From Thiocapsa imhoffii (GTDB lineage: Bacteria; Pseudomonadota; Gammaproteobacteria; Chromatiales; Chromatiaceae), in NCBI RefSeq assembly GCF_016583985.1, contig NZ_NRSD01000002.1, positions 1-64,000 on the forward strand: DNA of 64,000 bases. Direction: 5' to 3'. Under the pieces are notes generated by a model. That model searched no databases, was not told the DNA's origin, and worked only from the letters and a program-made list of their open reading frames with translations. Within the stretch, counting starts at the first letter, position 1, and every line of letters begins with the position of its first letter. The position numbers were made by a program, and so were the translations under genes. This document shows positions 28,753 through 37,965 of this stretch, piece by piece.

Positions 28753-30072
28753 ATGAGTGAAGAGGTGATTGTCGTCGGTGCTGGCCTCAGTGGATTGGCT
28801 TGTGCCCGCTCACTCTGTGAGCAAGGGCTCAACCCGTTGGTCCTAGAGGCATCCGATGCCATCGGTGGACGGGTCCGAACCGACGCGCAAGAGGGGTTTC
28901 TGCTGGACCGTGGCTTTCAAGTACTCCAGACCTGGTATCCCGAGGCGCGCCGGGCCTTGGATACTGACGCCCTGGATCTGCGCCCCTTCTATCCTGGAGC
29001 GCTGGTGCGAGCCGAGGGGCGAACGCATCGGGTCAGTGACATTTGGCGTCGCCCCCTGCGCCTTCCGGAAATGTTGGTCTCCCCGGTCGGGAGTCTGGGC
29101 GATAAGCTGAGGCTCTTGTCGCTACGCCGGCGTTGTCTCCGGGGCGACCTCCAGGATCTCTACGCGCAGTCCGAGTCGGAGGCGGCGATCTGGTTGCGTG
29201 ATCTCGGGTTTTCCCCGCGCATGATCGAGCGGTTTTTTAAGCCGTTCTTCAGTGGCGTCTTCTTCGAGCCTGAGCTGAATGTGTCCTCCCGGGCCTTGGC
29301 GTTCGTGTTCCGGGCCTTCGCCCTTGGGGACACCGCGTTACCCGCGCATGGCATGGGCGAGATACCAGCGCAGTTGGCACGGACGATCCCGGCCGATCGC
29401 ATCCGTCTCAATGCCCGCGTGGAGCGGATCCTGGACCAGCAGGTCATGCTTGAACACGGCGAGCGGCTGCGCGCGCGCTATGTGATGATTGCGACCGAGG
29501 GCAGCGAAACGGCACGTTTACTGGGTCGGCCGAACAGTCTCGCCGTCTCCGGACGCGGGACGACCGCCTTGTATTTCAGGGCTGAGACCGCGCCCTTTGC
29601 CGGGCCGTATCTCATGGTCAATGGCGAGGGCCATGGACGCATCAACAGCCTCTTGTGTCCAAGCAATCTCTCCGAGCACTATGCACCCGCTGGCACGAGT
29701 TTGGTCACGGTCAATGTTCATGGCGCCGATGAGCATCCCGATCTGCTCGAAACCGAGGTGCGCCGTGAACTGACGCAGTGGTTCGGTGATGGCGTGCGTT
29801 CCTGGCGACGCTTGGCCGTCTATCGGATTCCACGTGCCTTGCCGGTCCAAACCCCGCCGGTGCGTTACCCCGGGACGAGCCGACTGCGTCGCAGTGATTG
29901 GTTATGGACCTGTGGGGAGTATGAGTCCGCGCCCTCGATCCAGTGGGCGCTGCACTCTGGGCGGCGCGCGGCGGAGGAGGTTCTGCACCATCGGCTCGGT
30001 GCCCCGGAGGTGCCCGCGCCCGAGCCAGTCCCGTCCAGCGCGACCCTGGCGGTGCCTGAGTCTCACGGATGA
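28753..30072 (+). CDS. FAD-dependent oxidoreductase (amine-oxidase fold)
   Basis: A 439-residue flavoprotein. The dinucleotide-binding motif VIVVGAGLSGLACARSL is at the very N-terminus, followed by LEASDAIGGRVRTD, typical of amine oxidase/protoporphyrinogen-oxidase-like enzymes, and a C-terminal FAD contact near WTCGEYESAPSIQWALHSGR. There is no signal peptide. GGAGGGA lies eight bases before the ATG. It follows the photolyase by 235 bases on the same strand. The substrate is unknown; family members oxidise amines, carotenoid precursors or porphyrinogens. Confidence 0.8.
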   Translation: MSEEVIVVGAGLSGLACARSLCEQGLNPLVLEASDAIGGRVRTDAQEGFLLDRGFQVLQTWYPEARRALDTDALDLRPFYPGALVRAEGRTHRVSDIWRRPLRLPEMLVSPVGSLGDKLRLLSLRRRCLRGDLQDLYAQSESEAAIWLRDLGFSPRMIERFFKPFFSGVFFEPELNVSSRALAFVFRAFALGDTALPAHGMGEIPAQLARTIPADRIRLNARVERILDQQVMLEHGERLRARYVMIATEGSETARLLGRPNSLAVSGRGTTALYFRAETAPFAGPYLMVNGEGHGRINSLLCPSNLSEHYAPAGTSLVTVNVHGADEHPDLLETEVRRELTQWFGDGVRSWRRLAVYRIPRALPVQTPPVRYPGTSRLRRSDWLWTCGEYESAPSIQWALHSGRRAAEEVLHHRLGAPEVPAPEPVPSSATLAVPESHG

Positions 30073-30225
30073 ACCGAACATCGGGGTGCGAAGGTGCCGA
30101 AGAGTACGCATCACAGCCCCGTTGAATCGAGAAAAACCCAGATACGTGAATGGGTTGCACACCCGCAACGGATCTCCTATCGTAGCGGTTCACGATAACG
30201 ATCATCACTACCCGGAGTTTGGAGC

Positions 30226-30882
30226 ATGAGATCTTCGATGGTGCGTACACTGGCTCTTTCCGTTGCCGCAGTGGGCTTCCTGGCGGCACTCCCCTCCCTT
30301 GCCGTGGCGACAGCGAATGAGCCGGAACTCGAGATCGATCTCGAACTTGGCCAGCGTCTGCACCGCCAGTGCGCGCTGTGTCATGGTCAGTTTTCTCAGG
30401 GTATTCTCGGCGGTAAGTATCCACGCCTGGCCGGCCAGCACGACTACTATCTGCTGAAATCCTTAGTCGACTACCGTGATGGCAACCGTGAGCATGCCGC
30501 GATGGTGGTGGTTGGTGGGATGCGCGGTCTGTCCGATTCCGATCTTGCGAGCCTCGCCGCCTACATTGCGGCGATTGATCTCGACGAGGTTCATCCGCTG
30601 ATTGTGCCCACGCCCGAAGGCGCGGATGTCGACAACGGCTCCTCGCTCTACCGCAGCGATTGTCGCACCTGTCATGGTCGCGAAGCCGAGGGGAATCCAC
30701 GTCGGGAGAGTCCGCGGCTGTCCGGTCAGTATGATGGGTACCTGTTCCGGCAGATCGAGAAATTCAAGGCGGGTCAGCGCGTGCATGCCAATGATCCAGA
30801 AGACGAGACGTTCGCGGCCTACAGCGACCAGCAGATTCTCGATATCGTGGGATTTCTGACGACGCTTGACGACAAGGACTGA
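30226..30882 (+). CDS. Dihaem cytochrome c4-like protein
   Basis: A 218-residue exported c-type cytochrome. A signal peptide ends near AVATA, and haem sites are CALCH (Cys49, Cys52, His53) and CRTCH (Cys146, Cys149, His150), giving the two-domain c4 layout. The first domain has candidate axial methionines in HAAMVVVGGM. The second domain contains no methionine at all after its haem motif, so its sixth ligand must differ. Cytochromes c4 pass electrons to terminal oxidases or reductases in the periplasm. A DUF302 gene follows after 62 bases. Confidence 0.88.
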   Translation: MRSSMVRTLALSVAAVGFLAALPSLAVATANEPELEIDLELGQRLHRQCALCHGQFSQGILGGKYPRLAGQHDYYLLKSLVDYRDGNREHAAMVVVGGMRGLSDSDLASLAAYIAAIDLDEVHPLIVPTPEGADVDNGSSLYRSDCRTCHGREAEGNPRRESPRLSGQYDGYLFRQIEKFKAGQRVHANDPEDETFAAYSDQQILDIVGFLTTLDDKD

Positions 30883-30944
30883 GGGTTGGCATCGCACACG
30901 AGGAGTCGAATAACAACTGATTATAATGGCTTGAGGATCGAAGA

Positions 30945-31448
30945 ATGAAACAGCTAATGCTTGTCGCCGTGCTTGCCCTGGTCGTGAGTGCCCCGCTGGT
31001 TGCCGAACAAGAGTTACCAGAGGTGAGGATGTCCGATGTCGAGCATTCCGTGCTCAAGCTCGGTTTGGCGCCTGGCGTGACGGCGGACGATGCCGGACAG
31101 GCCATGTTATCGAAGGCGGTCGAGCTCAACATGCGCCTGGTGGCGCACTTGAACGTGGGCCAGGAGGTTGGGTCCCGCGGGCTCGAGACCATGCGGCTCG
31201 AGATCTTCCAATTCTGCAATCCAGAAGACGCCGTGAAGATGGCGCGTTTCAACACCATCTTCGCCGCCTACATGCCCTGCAGTATTGCCTTGGTTGAAGA
31301 TGAGGACGGCCGGATTTGGCTGCAGATGTTGAATCTTGACATGTTGATCAGCGCCTACGATCTGCCGCCGGAGTTACAAGCACTCGCCCTGACGGTGAAC
31401 GGGCAGATGCTCGACATTATCGCAGCGGGGGCAACCGGCGAATTCTGA
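30945..31448 (+). CDS. DUF302 domain protein, exported
   Basis: A 167-residue protein with a signal peptide (KQLMLVAVLALVVSAPLVA) and a DUF302-type domain: DAGQAMLSKAVELNMRLVAH, MRLEIFQFCNPEDAVKM, and MPCSIALVEDEDGRIWLQ. DUF302 proteins are often encoded with cytochromes in sulfur-oxidising and photosynthetic proteobacteria and may bind haem or act as small redox partners, but the function is not established. It is probably cotranscribed with the cytochrome c4-like gene. Confidence 0.8.
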   Translation: MKQLMLVAVLALVVSAPLVAEQELPEVRMSDVEHSVLKLGLAPGVTADDAGQAMLSKAVELNMRLVAHLNVGQEVGSRGLETMRLEIFQFCNPEDAVKMARFNTIFAAYMPCSIALVEDEDGRIWLQMLNLDMLISAYDLPPELQALALTVNGQMLDIIAAGATGEF

Positions 31449-31613
31449 GCGAGGAGTCCGGGCCAGGCGGGTGCTGATGTCCCTATGATCGGCTGCCCAG
31501 CGGGGTGAACCGGGCCCATGTCGGCTCGGTTCGGCAGACAGGAGTCGGGCGCCCATGACGGTTTGGCGACTGTATGTGCGCCGCCATCCACCCGCGGGTC
31601 CGTGTTCCGGTCT

Positions 31614-32471
31614 CTAATACAGCGCCTGTCGATAACGCTGCCAGGGGCCGATCAGGTACTGAGCGATCAGGATCAGGAGCACGCCAACGGCAATTAGCAT
31701 TTGGAGCCCGGCCGCGGCCGGATAGCCTCCATCCGAAAAAAAGAGCGTGAGGGTTAGGATCACGCCGACCACGACGATGAAGAGGTGTACCCCGCGATTC
31801 GTCGCTGGCCCGGGCCAATGGGCCGCCAATCTTAGTCCGACCCAAGCCGCCACGGCGCCGATGGCCAAACCAGCGGCCACGTCGATGGGCCAGTGTACGC
31901 CGACCGCGACGCGACTGATGCCCACCACGATGGCGAGCAGGACCAGGATCAGGCGCGTCTTCCAGGTGCCCGCGATCGACAACAAGGCCCCGAAGAAGAC
32001 CGCGGCGGTTGTGGTATGCCCGGACGGAAAGCTGGTGCGGCTGCGACTCGCACCGATGAGGTTGAAGCTGTCGGCGGCGAGCACGGCTGGCGGACGGGCT
32101 GAATCGACCCAGATCTTTAGGCCGCGACTGATCAGCGCGGCGATCACGGCCCCGATCAACAGAGCCCAGAGGAGCCGCGGATAGCGCCAGGCGAAGAGCA
32201 ATGCCAAGGCGAAGGCCACGCGCTCATCGCCCAATACGGTCAACCATTGCCACAACCAGTCCGGGGCGACCGCCGCCGCTTGGTTGATCCGCGTAAACCC
32301 TGCCTCGTACCCGTAAGCGCCATAGAGCAGGACTCCCACGGTGAGTGCGACGAGGGCCCCAGGCAAGAGCCAAGCCACCCCACTCACGGAACTGGTGCGG
32401 TTGGTTTCGGCATGACGGATCAGGGTCTGACCGAGATCGCGTCGCCAGAATTCAAGCCAGTCTCCCGACAT
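31614..32471 (-). CDS. PAP2-family membrane phosphatase
   Basis: A 285-residue polytopic protein with the three PAP2 motifs in order: KIWVDSARPP, FPSGHTTTAAV and SRVAVGVHWPID. Five or six transmembrane helices are visible. PAP2 enzymes remove phosphate from undecaprenyl pyrophosphate, phosphatidic acid or lipid A. It lies beside the GT39 and GT2 genes, which use polyprenyl phosphate sugars, so recycling of the lipid carrier or trimming of lipid A is a reasonable inference. Confidence 0.85.
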   Translation of the reverse strand: MSGDWLEFWRRDLGQTLIRHAETNRTSSVSGVAWLLPGALVALTVGVLLYGAYGYEAGFTRINQAAAVAPDWLWQWLTVLGDERVAFALALLFAWRYPRLLWALLIGAVIAALISRGLKIWVDSARPPAVLAADSFNLIGASRSRTSFPSGHTTTAAVFFGALLSIAGTWKTRLILVLLAIVVGISRVAVGVHWPIDVAAGLAIGAVAAWVGLRLAAHWPGPATNRGVHLFIVVVGVILTLTLFFSDGGYPAAAGLQMLIAVGVLLILIAQYLIGPWQRYRQALY

Positions 32472-32592
32472 CTATCATTCTCCCGCTGGGTTCCTTGGAT
32501 CAGACGACCGCGCGTCCCCCACCGGCATCATCTTGCACAGTGGGCGCGTGGGGATGGTGAGTCAGTGCCAGCCAACCGCTTGGCATCAGGCA

Positions 32593-34212
32593 TCAGGGAT
32601 CAGGGCGTTGTTCATCACTGGTCATGACCAGCGCGACCGGGCCGCGTCGGTAAACGACATCCTGTTGGAGTTCGGGGAATGCCGCCGCCAGATCCTTCAG
32701 TTTATCCACCCGCACGAACACCAACTCACCCGGCACGGGCGCACGTTGAGGGGTGATGGCGTCGCGATACACGCTGAAACTGGGCATCGAGGTGCGATAA
32801 ACCACGGTTGGCAAATCGAGCCGTTTGGCAAGCAGACCTGCCTCCTTGACCGGTGCTTGCATCACCTCGAGGACGCGCGGAACCAAGACACCATAGACGA
32901 TAAGGGTCTGCAGCACACCCGCCAGCACCAGCCGCTGCCAGAGTGCGGGTCGCGACCAGAGCGCAAGGGCCAGCGTCGCCGCCAGACCAATGAAGACGGT
33001 AACGAGATAACCAGCGCCGAGTTGCGACTGGGCATCCTGGAACATGGCGAGCTCGTGCGCCTTGCGGGCCGAGGACTCGGCGAGGTCGACGAGCAACGGC
33101 AGCGTCAGGAGAAGCGCCAGAAAGAGCAGGGGTGGGGCGAAGGCCAGCCAGGTTTGAGTCAAACGCTGACGATGCTTGGCCATCAGGATAAAGAGCGGTG
33201 TGGCACCGTAGAGCAGGTAATGCGGCAGTTTGGTGCCCGAGAAGGAGAAGAACACGAAGACGCTGAGGAACCAGATCCAAAGAAAGCGTTCGAGTGGGTC
33301 GGACCAGGCGGCGCGCAGATCGGGAAGAAGCCGCAGGAACCAGCCGGTGAAGGGGAGCAGGATGAGCGGCAGCATCACGACGTAATATCCCGGAAATCCG
33401 GCATGGCCATGCATGGCCTCGCCGAAACGGCCAACATTGTGTTCGAGAAAGAAGCTGCGAAAGAAGCCCGCGCCATCGTCGAGATAGACCGCCAGATACC
33501 AGGGCAGGGTAATCGCGAGCCAGAGCAGCCAGCCGCTGGGTGCGAATGCGGCCCTCAACCAGCGTTGCCAGGCGCCCTGCGACCAGAAAAACAGCAGGCT
33601 GACCAGGACCGGAAACAGCATCGCGACCGGCCCCTTGGTGAGAAAGCCGAGCGCCATCCAGAGAAAGGCACGTCGGACCAAGCGCCGAGCGCGCGTGGGT
33701 TCGCTCTCCAGAAAATACCGATAGATCTCGAAAAAGGTCAGTGCGATAAAGAGGTTGAGTAGGGCGTCGGCCACGGCGGCCTTGCCGATCAAGGACACTT
33801 GCAGACTCAGGGCCATCACCAGACCGGCGACGACCGCGGTGTCAGCATCCAATCGTGCACGCACGAAGCCCCAGACGGCCATCACCCACAGGGTCGCGGC
33901 CACCGCGGAGGGGAGTCGTAGTGCGAATTCATTGAACCCGAGGAGCTGAGTCGAGGCGGCCTGGAGCCAGTAGATGAGAATCGGTTTGTCGTAGCGTGGC
34001 TCCCCATCCTTGTGTGGCGTGATGTAATTGCCGCTGGCCAGCATCTCGCGGGTCGCCTCGGTGAAGGCGCCCTCGTCGAGGTCATACAGCGGGCTTGCGC
34101 CGAGTTGCCAAAAGAAACTCAAGAGCACGACCGCCGCCAGCAGCCAGGGGGATGTGAACAGGCGGCTGAAGCGTTGTCCGGGTTGAGGCTCGGCTGAGGT
34201 TGGCGGGGTCAT
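32593..34212 (-). CDS. GT39/ArnT-like membrane glycosyltransferase
   Basis: A 539-residue polytopic protein of the PMT/ArnT family. The N-terminal loop after the first helix contains the acidic catalytic-type motif YDLDEGAFTEATREML, then PRYDKPILIYWLQAAS and a long series of transmembrane helices, with a soluble C-terminal domain of about 100 residues. Members move a sugar from a polyprenyl phosphate to lipid A or protein at the periplasmic face. The start ATG overlaps the GT2 stop by 4 bases, so donor synthesis and transfer are probably coupled. Confidence 0.88.
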   Translation of the reverse strand: MTPPTSAEPQPGQRFSRLFTSPWLLAAVVLLSFFWQLGASPLYDLDEGAFTEATREMLASGNYITPHKDGEPRYDKPILIYWLQAASTQLLGFNEFALRLPSAVAATLWVMAVWGFVRARLDADTAVVAGLVMALSLQVSLIGKAAVADALLNLFIALTFFEIYRYFLESEPTRARRLVRRAFLWMALGFLTKGPVAMLFPVLVSLLFFWSQGAWQRWLRAAFAPSGWLLWLAITLPWYLAVYLDDGAGFFRSFFLEHNVGRFGEAMHGHAGFPGYYVVMLPLILLPFTGWFLRLLPDLRAAWSDPLERFLWIWFLSVFVFFSFSGTKLPHYLLYGATPLFILMAKHRQRLTQTWLAFAPPLLFLALLLTLPLLVDLAESSARKAHELAMFQDAQSQLGAGYLVTVFIGLAATLALALWSRPALWQRLVLAGVLQTLIVYGVLVPRVLEVMQAPVKEAGLLAKRLDLPTVVYRTSMPSFSVYRDAITPQRAPVPGELVFVRVDKLKDLAAAFPELQQDVVYRRGPVALVMTSDEQRPDP

Positions 34213-35273
34213 CTCGGTTGTTTCCAAACGGCTGTCGTTGGGTCCGACTCCCAGCGAACGCGATGATGGGTGCGCGCGCCCGAGGCATAGAAGATTCGTG
34301 TCAACATCTCCGCCAGGACTCCAGTGGTGAGGAATTGAATTGCCGCGACCAGGAAGAGGATGGAGATGACGAGCATGGGGCGGGCGCCGATGTGCTGCGA
34401 CAGGACGAACTTGGCCCACAGCAGGTCTGCCATCATGAGCGCTCCGATGGTGCCGAAAATGAGTCCGATGCTGCCGAAGAAATGACCGGGCCGCGCACCG
34501 AACCGCAGGAAGAAAAAGGCCGCGAGCAGATCGATCATGACCCGAAAGGTTCGCGAGATCCCATACTTGGAGGTCCCGAAACGGCGTGCCTGATGCGTGA
34601 CCTCTGTCTCGCCGATGCGGTGCGGGGCGGTCACGCTCGCGACCCACACGGGGATGAAGCGGTGCATTTCGCCCAGTAAGGTGACTTCCTTGATGACCTC
34701 CGCGCGATAGATCTTGAGACTGCAGCCGTAATCGTGAAGCGCTAAGCCAGTAACTTTTCCAATCAATGCGTTGGCGATCCTGGAGGGGAGTTTCCGCATG
34801 ACCACGGCGTCTTGGCGCCGGCGTCGCCAGCCTTGTAACAGATCCAGATCGCGTTCCAGCAGTTCATCAACCATGCGGGGGATGTCGGCGGGGTCGTTCT
34901 GCAGATCGCCATCGAGGGTGGCGATCAGCGTTCCACGCGCCACATCGAAGCCGGCCTGCATGGCGGCCGTCTGTCCAAAGTTTCGTCGCAGGATCAGCAC
35001 GCGCACATGGCGACCATACTGCAGCGCGCTGGCCTGCAACCGCGCACCGGTCCCATCGCGACTCCCGTCATCGACGAGGATCAACTCCCACGGGCCGCCG
35101 TAGCCGGCGAGCGCCTCATGCACCCGGGCGAGCAGGGGATCGATGCTGTCGATCTCCTGATAGAGAGGAATGATCACCGACAGGGGCGGGCGCTCTTCGC
35201 CGGGCCCTGTGCGAGACACCATTGGAGCGGATGGCTGCGAGGGTGAAGGCGGCAGGTCGGTTGCGTTTGGCAT
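34209..35273 (-). CDS. GT2 polyprenyl-phosphate glycosyltransferase (ArnC/DPM1-like)
   Basis: A 354-residue family 2 transferase: SVIIPLYQEIDSIDPLL, ILVDDGSRDGTGARL, LDGDLQNDPADIP and the late RRFGTSKYGISRTF, then two C-terminal membrane helices. This is the ArnC/GtrB/DPM1 type that loads a sugar from UDP or GDP onto undecaprenyl phosphate. Its gene overlaps the ArnT-like transferase by 4 bases, so it probably makes that enzyme's donor. The N-terminal 25 residues are Pro/Ser rich and outside the fold. Confidence 0.88.
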   Translation of the reverse strand: MPNATDLPPSPSQPSAPMVSRTGPGEERPPLSVIIPLYQEIDSIDPLLARVHEALAGYGGPWELILVDDGSRDGTGARLQASALQYGRHVRVLILRRNFGQTAAMQAGFDVARGTLIATLDGDLQNDPADIPRMVDELLERDLDLLQGWRRRRQDAVVMRKLPSRIANALIGKVTGLALHDYGCSLKIYRAEVIKEVTLLGEMHRFIPVWVASVTAPHRIGETEVTHQARRFGTSKYGISRTFRVMIDLLAAFFFLRFGARPGHFFGSIGLIFGTIGALMMADLLWAKFVLSQHIGARPMLVISILFLVAAIQFLTTGVLAEMLTRIFYASGARTHHRVRWESDPTTAVWKQPR

Positions 35274-35394
35274 GGATGGTGGTTTCCGGCTCGTTCAGGC
35301 CAACAGAGCAATACACCAAAGGCGATCGGCGATGGTGTGTTGGAGCCTCGTGCGCGAGGATAACAGGCCGCGCCGCCAAGGCGTGTGCGGATGG

Positions 35395-35985
35395 TTAGGA
35401 CGCGGACGCAGGTGGCGTCGCGGATGCTTCAAGGGAATCGTCGGATGCACCCTGAAGGGCGTCGCGCAGAAACCTGAAGAGCTTGCGGGGCGCATCGGCT
35501 CGCCCACGGTTCTGATCGCGCTGGGCGGCACGGATCAGCGTGCGCAATTGTTGGCGATCCACCTCGGGGCACGCCGTGATGAAGTCGCTGAGGGCACCCT
35601 CCTCATCCGCGATCAAGCGTTCCCGCCAACGCTCAAGGGTGTGGAGTTGATCCGCGGCGGCGCGTGCGCGGGCATCGGAGTCCTCCATCAGCGCGTGCAC
35701 GGCGCTCATGTCTTCGCGTTCTAGGAGATTCGCGATCCGTTTCCAATGGCGGCCACGGGCACGGACGTCCTTGATGCGGGAGGTTTCATCGAGTGCGCTC
35801 CAGGTCGCGGCACTGAGTCCGAGTTGTTCGAGTTCGACCCGCGGCATCCCCGCTAAGCGCTCGGCGAGTGCTTGCAGCGCATGCTTCTCGCGCTTGCGCT
35901 GGCTTTTGCTCGGTCCGCGTTCCTCGTCCTGGTCGGCGTCGTAGAGGTCGGGGGCGTCAAGGTCGTCGTCGTTCAGGTCCGTCAT
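35395..35985 (-). CDS. darP: Ribosome-associated protein DarP (YjgA/DUF615)
   Basis: A 196-residue highly charged protein: GPSKSQRKREKHALQALAER, then DETSRIKDVRARGRHWKRIA and RRLRTLIR-like basic helices near LRTLIRAAQRDQNRG. This is the DUF615/YjgA family, renamed DarP, which binds late 50S assembly intermediates near the peptidyl-transferase centre. The start at 35985 fits the acidic N-terminal tail of the family. Confidence 0.9.
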   Translation of the reverse strand: MTDLNDDDLDAPDLYDADQDEERGPSKSQRKREKHALQALAERLAGMPRVELEQLGLSAATWSALDETSRIKDVRARGRHWKRIANLLEREDMSAVHALMEDSDARARAAADQLHTLERWRERLIADEEGALSDFITACPEVDRQQLRTLIRAAQRDQNRGRADAPRKLFRFLRDALQGASDDSLEASATPPASAS

Positions 35986-36213
35986 GATCGGGGTATCAGG
36001 TGGATATTGGAGGGGTTCGATCGGGTCGCGCACGCTCCGGTCCTCGGTGCCTGCGTCCCTGGACGCTGTCATCGCCCATCGTCGAGCTCCGACTAGTATA
36101 CCCAGGACGCGGGCCGGCACCGCAGCGCTGATTCGCGACTCAAGTCGCGGTCGTCGCCGTGCCGGTCGGGCTGTGGCAGCGGTGCGTGCTGGGTGCCCCT
36201 TGTGCCCATGATG

Positions 36214-37965
36214 CTAGGTGGGCGTCGGCTCGAGATGTTCCAGGATGAACTGAGCGGAGTGGGCGCCGCGATAGGTGTTCACATCGAGCCGATAGGCCAG
36301 GTGAACGGCACCGACAGCTTCGCTGTGCTGGTCGCCCAGATGGAAGCCGATCGCGTCGATGGGGCCTGGGTTCGGCGCCGCGGTCTCACCTTGATCGATG
36401 GGGGCGGCGAGTCGCAGCTTGAGATGGCGTTCGCCGACCACGCGGGCTTCGAGAACCTCGAAGGTGCCATCGAAGCGGGGCTCGGCGAAATCCTTGCCCC
36501 AGGGCCCCGCAACCCGCACGGCCTCGGCCGTCTCCAGGGTCATCAGGTGCGCGGGCAGGGCGCCGTCGGAGCAGATCTCCGGTGTGGGCGGGTGATCGCC
36601 GAGGAGCTCGCGCACGGCGGCGTCGAAGGCGGACTCGAACGCTGGGAGCGCGACCGCACGCAGACTCAGGCCAGCGGCCATGGCGTGTCCGCCGAACCGC
36701 TCGATCAGGCCGGGATGCTGGTGGTCCACGCGGGCGATCAGGTCGCGCATGTGGACCCCGGGGATGGAGCGGGCGGAGCCACGCAGCATGCCATCACCAC
36801 CAGGGGCGAATACGACTACGGGACGGTGATGGCGCTCACGAATGCGAGCCGCGAGGATCCCGGAGACCCCTTGATGCCAATCCGCTCCAAAGAGACACAG
36901 ACCGCATGGAAGGTGCGTCCCGTCGAGCGCGAGCGCGTCAAGGTGTGCCTCGGCCTGATCACGCATGGCCACCTCGATTTCGCGGCGGGTGCGATTCATG
37001 GTATCGAGGCTGCGCGCAAGGGTCATGGCGTGCTCGGGATCCTCCGCGAGGAGACACTCGACCCCCACCGACATGTCCTGAATGCGTCCGGCCGCGTTCA
37101 ACCGCGGGCCGACATGGAAGGCCAGGTCGTTCGCCGTGGCGCGGCGCGGATCCCGTCCCGCGATCCGCAGCAGGGCCAACACTCCAGCACTGCAACGGCC
37201 GGCACGAATGCGTCTCAGACCTTGCTCGACCAGGATACGATTGTTGCGATCCAGCGTGACCACGTCGGCGACCGTGCCGAGGGCAACCAGATCCAACAGG
37301 TCAGCCAAATTGGGCTCCGGGCGCATGGCACCGAACCAACCCTCGGCACGCAGCGCGGCCCGCGTTGCCATCAGGAGATAGAAAATTACCCCAACACCAG
37401 CAAGGTGTTTGCTGGGGAAGGCGCAGTCTGGCTGATTCGGATTGAGGATAGCGGCCGCGGCGGGGAGCCGTGGCCCGGGCAGGTGATGGTCCGTGACCAA
37501 CACCGGGATGCCGAGGCTCCGCGCGTGCGCGACCCCGCTCAGACTGGCGATGCCATTGTCGACCGTGATGAGGAGATCCGGTTGATGGTGCGTCGCGGCA
37601 TCCACCACCGCGGGACTCAGCCCATAGCCGAAGGCAAATCGGCTCGGTACCAGATAGGAGACCCGGCGGGCGCCCAAGGCGCGCAAGCCGCGGACCGCGG
37701 TCGCACCGCCCGTGGCTCCGTCGGCGTCGTAATCGGCGACGACCAAGAGATGGCTGCCACGGCGCAGGTGGTCGGTCAGGAGTGCGACCGCCTGATCGAT
37801 GCCCAGTAGGCTGGAAGCCGGATGCAATGACGCCAGGCCAGGCGCGGCGGCTTCGGTTTCCGCCAGGCCCCGCTGGAGATAGAGTTTCGACAAGAGCTCG
37901 GCAGGTGTCCGGGCCGACGCGAGGCTCCCGGCGCGCGGCGCGCGGCGAATGCGTGGTCTCACCAT
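36214..37965 (-). CDS. recJ: Single-stranded-DNA exonuclease RecJ
   Basis: A 583-residue DHH-family nuclease. Metal-binding motifs are VVADYDADGATGG, VTVDNGIAS and TDHHLPGP, followed by the DHHA1 region with RFGGHAMAAGLSL and an OB-fold C-terminus. RecJ degrades single-stranded DNA 5' to 3' in RecF-pathway recombination and mismatch repair. Its ATG overlaps the stop of the upstream M48 protease gene (TGATG arrangement), so translation is coupled. Confidence 0.93.
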   Translation of the reverse strand: MVRPRIRRAPRAGSLASARTPAELLSKLYLQRGLAETEAAAPGLASLHPASSLLGIDQAVALLTDHLRRGSHLLVVADYDADGATGGATAVRGLRALGARRVSYLVPSRFAFGYGLSPAVVDAATHHQPDLLITVDNGIASLSGVAHARSLGIPVLVTDHHLPGPRLPAAAAILNPNQPDCAFPSKHLAGVGVIFYLLMATRAALRAEGWFGAMRPEPNLADLLDLVALGTVADVVTLDRNNRILVEQGLRRIRAGRCSAGVLALLRIAGRDPRRATANDLAFHVGPRLNAAGRIQDMSVGVECLLAEDPEHAMTLARSLDTMNRTRREIEVAMRDQAEAHLDALALDGTHLPCGLCLFGADWHQGVSGILAARIRERHHRPVVVFAPGGDGMLRGSARSIPGVHMRDLIARVDHQHPGLIERFGGHAMAAGLSLRAVALPAFESAFDAAVRELLGDHPPTPEICSDGALPAHLMTLETAEAVRVAGPWGKDFAEPRFDGTFEVLEARVVGERHLKLRLAAPIDQGETAAPNPGPIDAIGFHLGDQHSEAVGAVHLAYRLDVNTYRGAHSAQFILEHLEPTPT

